A stretch of DNA of 5,920 nt from Prevotella sp. UBA2809 (lineage in GTDB: Bacteria; Bacteroidota; Bacteroidia; Bacteroidales; Bacteroidaceae), in assembly GCA_002351725.1 (NCBI GenBank), contig DEHD01000010.1, positions 1-5,920 on the forward strand. The letters are read 5' to 3'. This document shows, one piece after another, positions 1 through 5,708 of the stretch. Under the pieces are notes generated by a model. The model had not been told where the DNA came from. It saw nothing but the letters and a program-made list of their open reading frames with translations, and searched no databases. Position 1 is the first letter of the stretch; the number at the start of each line of letters is the position of its first letter. The translations under genes were made by a program, and so were the position numbers.

Positions 1-25
1 AGGAAGCCGCCGTCTTTTTTAAAGA

Positions 26-60
26 AAAGCCTCGAGGATACAATATCTTCGGGGCTTTTT
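26..60 (+). terminator. Strong intrinsic terminator upstream of the kinase gene
   Basis: Bases 26-40 pair with 44-58 over 15 consecutive base pairs, including two G-U wobbles, around the three-base loop CAA. The 3' arm runs into a T tract at 56-60. The 5' arm is preceded by an A-rich stretch, so the reverse strand also reads as a hairpin followed by a T-rich run and the element could stop transcription from both sides. It most likely ends a gene lying to the left of the window. Its end is only 14 bases before the kinase start codon, which is unusually close. The pairing is seen directly; activity as a terminator is inferred. Confidence 0.82.
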
Positions 61-74
61 CGTTTATTCTATGT

Positions 75-1190
75 ATGCAATGGACAGATAGAATACGTCA
101 AACCAAGATACTTTTGGTTATAGCAGCTGTTATTATAGCTGTTACTTCATTATTGATATCTCATTTTCTGGTGAAAGACCTCTCAAATGAGGAGCGTAAG
201 AAGATGGAGGTATGGGCACAGGCTCTTCATGCTCTAAATACTGCTGATGAGAATACCGATCTTTCGTTGGTACTTGATGTGATGCAGGGTAATACTACTA
301 TTCCTGTTATTGTTCTTAACGATAAAGGCGGTATTGATGATTATCGTAATATAGACGATACACTTAATCTTAAACAATACGCTAAGCGTATGCTTCAGGC
401 TGGCGATACAATTGTTATTGGTAGCCAGATAGTTTGTTATGATGAGTCGGTTCTGCTTAAAAGACTGTCACAATACCCATATTGGCAGCTCGGAGTTGTA
501 ATGATTTTTGTTGTTGTGGCTATCTTCGCTTTGTTGTCGTCAAAGAAAGCTGAACAGAATAAAGTCTGGGTTGGTTTGTCGAAGGAAACGGCACACCAGC
601 TTGGTACACCTATATCGAGTTTGATGGCGTGGGTGGAAATCCTTAAAGAAAACCATCCTGAAGATGACCTTATCCCCGAGATGGATAAGGATGTAAAGCG
701 CCTGGAACGTATTGCCGAACGATTCTCGAAGATCGGTTCACTGCCTGAACCAAAGGAAAGTTCAATGAACGAGGTGTTGGATCATGTTGTTGAATATATG
801 AGACGTCGTGTTTCAAATAAAGTTGAAATAATTTGTCAGGTACCCGATCATGACGTTATTGTAAACATGAATGCTTCACTTTTTGAGTGGGTAATTGAGA
901 ATTTATGTAAGAATGCAGTTGATGCTATGGAGGGTTGCGGCAAGATTACCATGATGCTTATTGATGATGATAGTCGGGTGGCTATCGAGGTAAGCGATAC
1001 TGGTAAGGGTATCCGAAAGAAAGATCTCAAGAACGTCTTTACTCCTGGTTTTACAACCAAGCAGAGAGGGTGGGGCTTAGGCCTGTCGCTTGCCCGTCGT
1101 ATAGTAGAAGACTATCATAAAGGAAGAATTTTTGTTAAGTCGTCCGAACTTGGAAAAGGTACAACTTTTCGCGTAGAATTGCACAAATAG
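75..1190 (+). CDS. Membrane-bound sensor histidine kinase (HisKA/HATPase type), orphan in this window
   Basis: This 371-residue protein is the sensor of a two-component system in the inner membrane: it should autophosphorylate a histidine from ATP and pass the phosphate to a response regulator. Residues 11-33 form a first membrane helix, about 34-136 an extracytoplasmic sensing segment, and 137-155 a second helix. The H box (KETAHQLGTP, phospho-acceptor His174) follows only about 18 residues later, leaving no room for a HAMP domain. The C-terminal ATPase domain has an N box (NLCKNAVDAM, Asn276/Asn280), G1 (DTGKGI, 308-313), an F-box-like VFTPGFTTK (321-329) and G2 (GWGLGLSLA, 332-340), so it looks catalytically intact. 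The ATG at 75 is the only ATG in frame before the first helix and the next Met (residue 44) would remove that helix, although the frame stays open to the window edge. No Shine-Dalgarno site is seen. The signal sensed and the partner regulator are unknown. Third codon positions look more A/T-rich than in fabH and der. Confidence 0.93.
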   Translation: MQWTDRIRQTKILLVIAAVIIAVTSLLISHFLVKDLSNEERKKMEVWAQALHALNTADENTDLSLVLDVMQGNTTIPVIVLNDKGGIDDYRNIDDTLNLKQYAKRMLQAGDTIVIGSQIVCYDESVLLKRLSQYPYWQLGVVMIFVVVAIFALLSSKKAEQNKVWVGLSKETAHQLGTPISSLMAWVEILKENHPEDDLIPEMDKDVKRLERIAERFSKIGSLPEPKESSMNEVLDHVVEYMRRRVSNKVEIICQVPDHDVIVNMNASLFEWVIENLCKNAVDAMEGCGKITMMLIDDDSRVAIEVSDTGKGIRKKDLKNVFTPGFTTKQRGWGLGLSLARRIVEDYHKGRIFVKSSELGKGTTFRVELHK

Positions 1191-1287
1191 CCCCCTGTTT
1201 GTGTAATATAAGCGGCTGTTAGTCAACGATTTTGCATTAAAATGATAAAAAAACGAAATAACAGTTCCTTAATTGGAAAAAAGTTTG

Positions 1288-1295
1288 TAACTTTG
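1288..1295 (+). promoter_or_regulatory. Bacteroidetes-type -7 promoter box for the DUF177–rpmF–fabH cluster
   Basis: TAACTTTG matches the Bacteroidetes primary sigma factor -7 consensus TAnnTTTG exactly and is followed by CACCC, a common continuation. Transcription would start near 1300-1304, about 12 bases before the ATG at 1315. No good -33 TTTG is seen at the usual spacing; the nearest TTG (1273-1275) is only 12 bases from the box, which is too close. It lies in the one sizeable gap of the window (1191-1314), just before a long run of closely packed genes, which supports its role as the cluster promoter. Confidence 0.7.
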
Positions 1296-1314
1296 CACCC
1301 CAAATGTGGTAATA

Positions 1315-1836
1315 ATGAATAGTTTAGAGTTATTGAAGATTGATTTGAAGGGTTTGACAGACGAGGAGACATCCTTGGCTTTCGACCTTGATGATACCTA
1401 CTTCGAAGCTCTGGACGGTGCCGATGTGAAGAGGGGTTCTTTGCACGTGTCGGTGTCTATACGCAAGGCAACCGGTTTTTTCGAACTCCAGTTTCATACA
1501 GTAGGCACAGTCGTTGTACCATGCGACCGTTGTCTTGACGATATGGACCAGCCGGTAGAGACCAGCAATCGTCTTGTAGTCAAGTTCGGAAGCGAATACT
1601 CAGAGGAAGATGATATTATCGTAGTGCCCGAGGACGAAGGAATACTCGACACATCGTGGATCATCTATGAGTTTGTGGCATTGGTTATACCCATCAGGCA
1701 TGTGCATGCACCCGGCAAGTGCAACCCTGCTATGACGAAAGCTCTGGAAGAGCTGTCAGCTGACCGAAGCAGCGATGAGGAGTCCAGCCAGGCTGTAGAC
1801 CCCCGATGGGAGAAGTTGAAGAATTTAAAAATGTAA
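1315..1836 (+). CDS. DUF177/YceD family protein (23S rRNA / large-subunit accumulation factor)
   Basis: The 173-residue protein matches the DUF177 (YceD) family in length, in its central Cys-x2-Cys motif (CDRC, Cys70 and Cys73), in a later Cys136 within HAPGKCN, and in a C-terminal DPRWEKLKNLK motif (from Asp162). Members in E. coli and plants are needed for normal 23S rRNA accumulation; the biochemical mechanism is not settled. It acts in the cytoplasm and is typically encoded directly upstream of rpmF, as here (22-base gap). A GTG at 1306 is in frame and would add three residues, but the promoter box puts the likely transcript start at about 1300-1304, leaving almost no leader, so the ATG at 1315 is preferred. 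A very acidic stretch at about 97-108 and a Ser/Glu/Asp-rich stretch at about 148-158 look like flexible segments. The family call is firm; the function is inferred from homologues. Confidence 0.9.
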   Translation: MNSLELLKIDLKGLTDEETSLAFDLDDTYFEALDGADVKRGSLHVSVSIRKATGFFELQFHTVGTVVVPCDRCLDDMDQPVETSNRLVVKFGSEYSEEDDIIVVPEDEGILDTSWIIYEFVALVIPIRHVHAPGKCNPAMTKALEELSADRSSDEESSQAVDPRWEKLKNLKM

Positions 1837-1858
1837 CAATTAAAAAATTTATAGAATT

Positions 1859-2050
1859 ATGGCACATCCTAAAAGAAGACAATCAAAGACTCGTACACTC
1901 AAGCGTCGTACTCATGACAAGGCAGTAGCTCCCACACTGGCAGTATGTCCTAACTGTGGTGCATATTATGTTTATCACACAGTATGCCCAACTTGCGGAT
2001 ACTATCGTGGTAAGGTAGCTATCAAGATTGAGGAAAGCGTAGCTGAGTAA
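1859..2050 (+). CDS. rpmF: 50S ribosomal protein bL32
   Basis: This 63-residue protein is a standard-length bL32 of the large ribosomal subunit. The N-terminal half is rich in Lys and Arg (PKRRQSKTRTLKRR) for rRNA contact. It is followed by a complete zinc ribbon: Cys30-x2-Cys33 (CPNC) and Cys43-x2-Cys46 (CPTCGYYRG), that is, the zinc-binding form of bL32. The leader 1837-1858 is almost entirely A and T and has no Shine-Dalgarno site, as expected for highly expressed Bacteroidetes genes. The stop codon is separated from the fabH start by one base, so the two genes almost certainly share a transcript. In proteobacteria plsX usually stands between rpmF and fabH; here nothing does. Confidence 0.97.
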   Translation: MAHPKRRQSKTRTLKRRTHDKAVAPTLAVCPNCGAYYVYHTVCPTCGYYRGKVAIKIEESVAE

Positions 2051-2051
2051 A

Positions 2052-3056
2052 ATGGGTAAAATCAATGCGATAATCACTGGTGTAGGCGGCTACGTGCCCG
2101 ACTATATTCTGAACAACGATGAGTTGTCTCATATGGTCGACACCAACGATGAGTGGATAATGACGCGCGTTGGTATCAAGGAGCGTCACATTCTTACGGA
2201 GGAAGGTCTCGGCACCAGCTACATGGCTCGTAAGGCTGCCAAGCAGCTGATGCAGAAGACCGGAGCCGATCCCGATTCTATCGACGCACTCATCGTCAGC
2301 ACCTCTACAGCTGATTATAAGTTCCCTTCCACAGCATCTATCGTGCTGGGCAAACTCGGACTCAAGAATGCATTTGCATTCGACTTCTGGGGTGCCTGCT
2401 GTGGATTCCTCTACACACTCGACGTGGCAGCTACGATGATCCAGAGCGGACGCTACAAGAAGATCATCGTAATCGGTGCCGATAAGATGTCGTCGGTTGT
2501 CGACTACAAAGACCGTCAGACATGTCCTCTCTTCGGAGATGGTGCAGCTGCGGTTATGCTCGAGGCTACCGAGGAGCAGAACATCGGCGTTATGGACTCA
2601 TACTTCCGCACAGATGGTAAGGGACTTCCATTCCTGCACTTGAAGGCTGGAGGTTCTGTCTGCCCACCGTCACACTTCACTGTAGATCATCGTCTGCACT
2701 ACCTCTATCAGGAGGGTCGCACAGTGTTCCGCTATGCGGTAACCAACATGAGCAACGACTGCGCACTGATAGCCGAGCGTAACGGTCTGAACAAGGACAA
2801 CATCCAGTGGGTGGTTCCTCACCAGGCCAACATGCGTATCATCGAGGCTGTTGCCAAGCGCCTTGAGTTGCCAATGGAGCAGGTGATGGTAAACATTGAA
2901 CATTTCGGTAATACGAGTGCTGCAACGATACCTCTTGCTATCTGGGAATACGAAAGTAAGTTAAAGAAGGGCGACAACATGATCCTCACCGCCTTTGGTG
3001 CCGGATTTGTTCATGGAGCCTCTTATCTCAAGTGGGCCTACGATGGCAATAAGTAG
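2052..3056 (+). CDS. fabH: 3-oxoacyl-ACP synthase III (KAS III)
   Basis: The 334-residue enzyme starts fatty-acid synthesis by condensing an acyl-CoA primer with malonyl-ACP in the cytoplasm. The catalytic triad is present: Cys116 (in GACCGF), His257 (VPHQAN) and Asn287 (HFGNTSA). CoA-binding residues known from E. coli FabH are also present: Trp35 and Arg39 in DEWIMTRVGIKERH, and Arg155 in KDRQT. The C-terminal FGAGFVHGASYLKW is typical of the family, and the length is slightly above the 317 residues of E. coli FabH. Bacteroidales make mainly branched iso/anteiso fatty acids, so branched acyl-CoA primers are likely substrates (family knowledge, not visible here). The active-site Cys is followed by a second Cys and preceded by Phe-Trp-Gly where E. 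coli has Val-Ala-Ala. The gene ends TAG followed at once by TGA, and a stop/start-rich repeat leads into era. Confidence 0.96.
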   Translation: MGKINAIITGVGGYVPDYILNNDELSHMVDTNDEWIMTRVGIKERHILTEEGLGTSYMARKAAKQLMQKTGADPDSIDALIVSTSTADYKFPSTASIVLGKLGLKNAFAFDFWGACCGFLYTLDVAATMIQSGRYKKIIVIGADKMSSVVDYKDRQTCPLFGDGAAAVMLEATEEQNIGVMDSYFRTDGKGLPFLHLKAGGSVCPPSHFTVDHRLHYLYQEGRTVFRYAVTNMSNDCALIAERNGLNKDNIQWVVPHQANMRIIEAVAKRLELPMEQVMVNIEHFGNTSAATIPLAIWEYESKLKKGDNMILTAFGAGFVHGASYLKWAYDGNK

Positions 3057-3085
3057 TGAAAGTGAATAATGAATAGTGAATAATG
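3055..3085 (+). repeat. Short tandem repeat (AGTGAATAATG) at the fabH–era junction
   Basis: The unit AGTGAATAATG occurs at 3061-3071 and again at 3075-3085, preceded by a partial copy AGTGAA at 3055-3060. The second full copy contains the era ATG (3083-3085). Each copy also creates tiny start/stop units: ATG at 3069 reads Met-Asn-Ser-Glu and stops at TAA 3081-3083, overlapping the era ATG by one base; GTG at 3062 reads four codons and stops at 3074-3076. It could serve as a termination-reinitiation spacer or simply be a slippage-generated repeat. The repeat is seen directly; any role is inferred. Confidence 0.75.
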
Positions 3086-3970
3086 CATAAAGCAGGATTC
3101 GTAAATATTGTTGGAAATCCCAACGTAGGCAAAAGTACGCTCATGAACCAGCTGGTTGGTGAGCGTATTTCAATTGCCACCTTTAAGGCTCAGACCACCC
3201 GTCATCGCATCATGGGTATCGTTAATACTCCCGAGATGCAGATAGTGTTTTCGGATACCCCGGGTGTACTCAAGCCAAACTACAAACTACAGGAGTCAAT
3301 GCTGGCGTTCTCTGAGTCGGCTCTGCAGGACGCCGATGTTCTGCTCTACGTTACTGACGTAGTTGAGAACCCCGAGAAGAACATGGACTTCCTTGAGAAA
3401 GTGCAGAAGCTCGATCTGCCGGTATTGCTGCTCATCAACAAGATCGATGAGCTTACCGGTGGTAATGCACAATTGGCTGCCATTGTCGAAAAATGGCATG
3501 CTTTACTGCCCAAGGCAGAAATTCTTCCTATTTCAGCTAAGAATAAGTTCGGTGTGGATATTCTGCTGAAGCGTATTCAGGAACTTCTGCCTGAGAGCCC
3601 GGCCTATTTCGATAAGGACCAGCTCACCGACAAACCCGCACGATTCTTCGTGTCTGAGATAATCCGCGAAAAGATTCTGCTCTATTACGATAAGGAGATA
3701 CCTTACAGCGTAGAAGTTGCTGTAGAGCGATTCAAGGAAGACGATAAGCACATCCACATCAATGCCATAATTTACGTGGAGCGCGACTCTCAGAAGGGTA
3801 TCATCATCGGCCATCAGGGTGTAGCCCTCAAGAAGGTAAGCACCGAGGCCCGCAAATCGCTCGAAAAGTTCTTCGCCAAGCCTATTTTCCTTGAGATCTT
3901 CGTGAAGGTAGACAAAGACTGGCGCAGCTCTGAGCGTGAACTCAATCACTTTGGTTACAACCCCGAATAA
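3083..3970 (+). CDS. era: GTPase Era, 30S ribosome assembly
   Basis: The 295-residue protein is a complete Era: an N-terminal GTPase domain and a C-terminal KH domain that in homologues binds the 3' end of 16S rRNA during small-subunit maturation. Motifs seen are G1 GNPNVGKST (11-19), the G2 threonines Thr38/Thr39 (QTTRHR), G3 DTPG (58-61), G4 NKID (119-122) and G5 SAK (151-153). The KH loop is GIIIGHQG (239-246), with GHQG in the GxxG position. The ATG at 3083 puts the G1 loop at the usual distance from the N terminus, and it sits inside the upstream repeat. Family members act in the cytoplasm and often near the membrane. Der follows after 14 bases, so the two GTPases are probably co-transcribed. 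Confidence 0.97.
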   Translation: MHKAGFVNIVGNPNVGKSTLMNQLVGERISIATFKAQTTRHRIMGIVNTPEMQIVFSDTPGVLKPNYKLQESMLAFSESALQDADVLLYVTDVVENPEKNMDFLEKVQKLDLPVLLLINKIDELTGGNAQLAAIVEKWHALLPKAEILPISAKNKFGVDILLKRIQELLPESPAYFDKDQLTDKPARFFVSEIIREKILLYYDKEIPYSVEVAVERFKEDDKHIHINAIIYVERDSQKGIIIGHQGVALKKVSTEARKSLEKFFAKPIFLEIFVKVDKDWRSSERELNHFGYNPE

Positions 3971-3984
3971 AATACATTATAATT

Positions 3985-5298
3985 ATGGGAAATTTAGTAG
4001 CAATCGTAGGGCGACCCAATGTGGGTAAATCAACGCTCTTTAACCGACTGACAAAATCCCGTCAGGCTATTGTCAGCGACGAGGCCGGTACCACCCGCGA
4101 CCGCCAGTATGGCAAGTGCGATTGGAACGGTCGCGAGTTCTCAGTTGTCGATACCGGCGGCTGGGTAGTCAACAGCGACGATGTATTCGAGGAGGAGATT
4201 CGCAAGCAGGTGATTATTGCCACCGAGGAAGCCGATCTCGTTCTCTTTCTCTGCGATATAAATAACGGTGTCACCGGTTGGGATATGGACGTAGCGCAGA
4301 TTCTGCGCCGTGCCAAGCTCCCTGTTATCCTGGTGGCTAATAAGGCCGACGACGGTAAGGATCTCTACGATCAGTACGAGTTCTATAAGCTTGGTCTCGG
4401 AGATCCATATCCAATCTCTGCTGCCACTGGTAGCGGTACTGGCGATCTGCTCGACAAGGTGCTCGAGATGTTGCCAGAGAAGACCAAGGATGACCTCGAG
4501 GACGGTATCCCCCGTTTCGCTGTTGTTGGTCGTCCTAATGCAGGTAAGTCAAGTCTCATCAACGCCTTCATCGGTGAGGAGCGTAATATCGTAACTGATA
4601 TCGCAGGTACCACCCGCGATAGTATCTACACAAGATACGATAAGTTCGGTTTCGATTTCTATCTTGTCGACACCGCTGGTATCCGTCGTAAGAACAAGGT
4701 TACCGAGGACCTTGAGTTCTATTCGGTAATGCGTTCTATCCGCTCTATCGAGAATAGCGATGTGTGCATCCTTATGCTCGATGCCACCCGCGGTATTGAG
4801 GCACAGGATATGAATATATTCCAGCTCATCCAGAAGAACAATAAGTCTCTGGTTGTAGTTGTTAATAAGTGGGATCTTGTTGAAGACAAGTCGCAGGAGG
4901 TCATCAAGACTTTCGAGAACGCCATCCGCAACCGTATGGCTCCATTTGTCGACTTCCCCATCATCTTTGCTTCGGCTCTCACCAAGCAGCGCATCTTCAA
5001 GGTGCTCGAGACAGCTAAGCAGGTATATCTTAACCGTAAGGCTAAGATTGGTACCTCTAAGCTCAACGAGGTTATGCTGCCACTCATCGAGGCCTTCCCA
5101 CCACCATCAATCAAGGGTAAGTATATCAAGATCAAGTACGTGGCTCAGGTTCCCGACACGCAGATTCCTACCTTCGTGTTCTACGCTAACCTGCCTCAGT
5201 ACGTAAAAGAGCCATACAAGCGTTTCCTTGAGAACAAGATCCGCGAGCACTGGACTCTTACTGGTAGCCCGATAAATGTATTTGTCCGCCAGAAGTAA
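3985..5298 (+). CDS. der: Double-domain GTPase Der (EngA), 50S ribosome assembly
   Basis: The 437-residue protein has the Der-specific layout of two tandem GTPase domains and a KH-like C-terminal domain, at normal family length. Domain 1 shows G1 GRPNVGKST (9-17), Thr36/Thr37, G3 DTGG (56-59), G4 NKAD (119-122) and G5 SAA (145-147). Domain 2 shows G1 GRPNAGKSS (182-190), Thr209/Thr210, G3 DTAG (229-232), G4 NKWD (294-297) and G5 SAL (330-332). The KH-like part is about 355-437. Homologues are essential and act on late 50S precursors in the cytoplasm. The leader before the ATG (ATACATTATAATT) is A/T-rich with no Shine-Dalgarno site. The stop codon TAA shares its last base with the ATG of the next gene, which suggests translational coupling. 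Confidence 0.97.
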   Translation: MGNLVAIVGRPNVGKSTLFNRLTKSRQAIVSDEAGTTRDRQYGKCDWNGREFSVVDTGGWVVNSDDVFEEEIRKQVIIATEEADLVLFLCDINNGVTGWDMDVAQILRRAKLPVILVANKADDGKDLYDQYEFYKLGLGDPYPISAATGSGTGDLLDKVLEMLPEKTKDDLEDGIPRFAVVGRPNAGKSSLINAFIGEERNIVTDIAGTTRDSIYTRYDKFGFDFYLVDTAGIRRKNKVTEDLEFYSVMRSIRSIENSDVCILMLDATRGIEAQDMNIFQLIQKNNKSLVVVVNKWDLVEDKSQEVIKTFENAIRNRMAPFVDFPIIFASALTKQRIFKVLETAKQVYLNRKAKIGTSKLNEVMLPLIEAFPPPSIKGKYIKIKYVAQVPDTQIPTFVFYANLPQYVKEPYKRFLENKIREHWTLTGSPINVFVRQK

Positions 5299-5690
5299 TG
5301 CGTAAGTTGGTATATCTGGTATTGCTGGTGTTTCTGGCTCAGTGGGCTGCCTGTAGCAGTCCCACAAGGGAGGAACTTGCATCGCTGGCTGCTAAAGGTT
5401 ATTACCAGCACCTTATTGAGGGTGATTTCGATCACTTTCTTGAGGGGCGTGTTATGGCCGATAGTCTGCCCGACGACTACCGCTCGCAACTTATCGACGG
5501 CTATAGTCAGTTCTTGGCTCAGCAGGTTAAGGCACGCGGTGGAATCAACGAGGTTCGTATCTCTCGTGCTTTTACCGATAGTACACAGCAATACACCAGC
5601 GTTCTCTTAATGCTCTGTTACGGTGACTCAACCTCTGAAGAGGTGATAGTACCAATGGTTGAGCACAATGGTCGCTGGATGATGAAATAG
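5298..5690 (+). CDS. Small NTF2-like (DUF4878/DUF3887-type) putative lipoprotein
   Basis: This 130-residue protein begins with a short basic N terminus (MRK), a hydrophobic run (4-14) and a lipobox-like AAC at Cys19, so it is probably a lipoprotein anchored in the envelope. The -3 residue is Trp, which is unusual for a lipobox. The residues after Cys (SSPTREE) are not a clear Bacteroidetes surface-export signal. The mature part, with a helical YYQHLIEGDFDHFLEG, a GG-turn (about 81-82) and C-terminal strands ending in a VEHNGRWMMK-like motif, resembles the small NTF2-fold DUF4878/DUF3887 lipoproteins common in Bacteroidales; this is recognition by pattern only. The function is unknown. Its start overlaps the der stop by one base, so it is probably translated after der on the same message. 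The next gene follows after 18 bases. Confidence 0.8.
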   Translation: MRKLVYLVLLVFLAQWAACSSPTREELASLAAKGYYQHLIEGDFDHFLEGRVMADSLPDDYRSQLIDGYSQFLAQQVKARGGINEVRISRAFTDSTQQYTSVLLMLCYGDSTSEEVIVPMVEHNGRWMMK

Positions 5691-5708
5691 CCATTAATAT
5701 TATAAGAT

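Noticed and set aside
1..20. GCCGCCGTC followed by six T, like the 3' half of a second terminator
   Set aside because: The 5' arm would lie outside the window, so pairing cannot be shown.
1182..1203. Inverted repeat CACAAA/TTTGTG across the end of the kinase gene
   Set aside because: Only six A/T-rich pairs around a ten-base loop and no T tract after it, so it is too weak to call a terminator.
1265..1278. TTCC–TTAATT–GGAA as a possible operator next to the promoter
   Set aside because: Only the outer four bases on each side are symmetric, which is expected by chance in such A/T-rich DNA.
3533..3949. 138-codon minus-strand open frame opposite era
   Set aside because: It lies entirely within a well-supported gene, has no recognisable domain or promoter, and is explained by the codon bias of era.
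3946..3953. TCACTTTG upstream of der as an internal promoter
   Set aside because: It differs from TAnnTTTG at one of the two conserved TA positions, lies inside the era coding region and has no -33 partner.
4719..5135. 138-codon minus-strand open frame opposite der
   Set aside because: It is a shadow of the second GTPase domain of der; the translation is low-complexity, rich in Ser, Leu and Arg, with no motif.
5196..5591. 131-codon minus-strand open frame across the der/lipoprotein junction
   Set aside because: It overlaps two better-supported plus-strand genes and shows no family motif or promoter.
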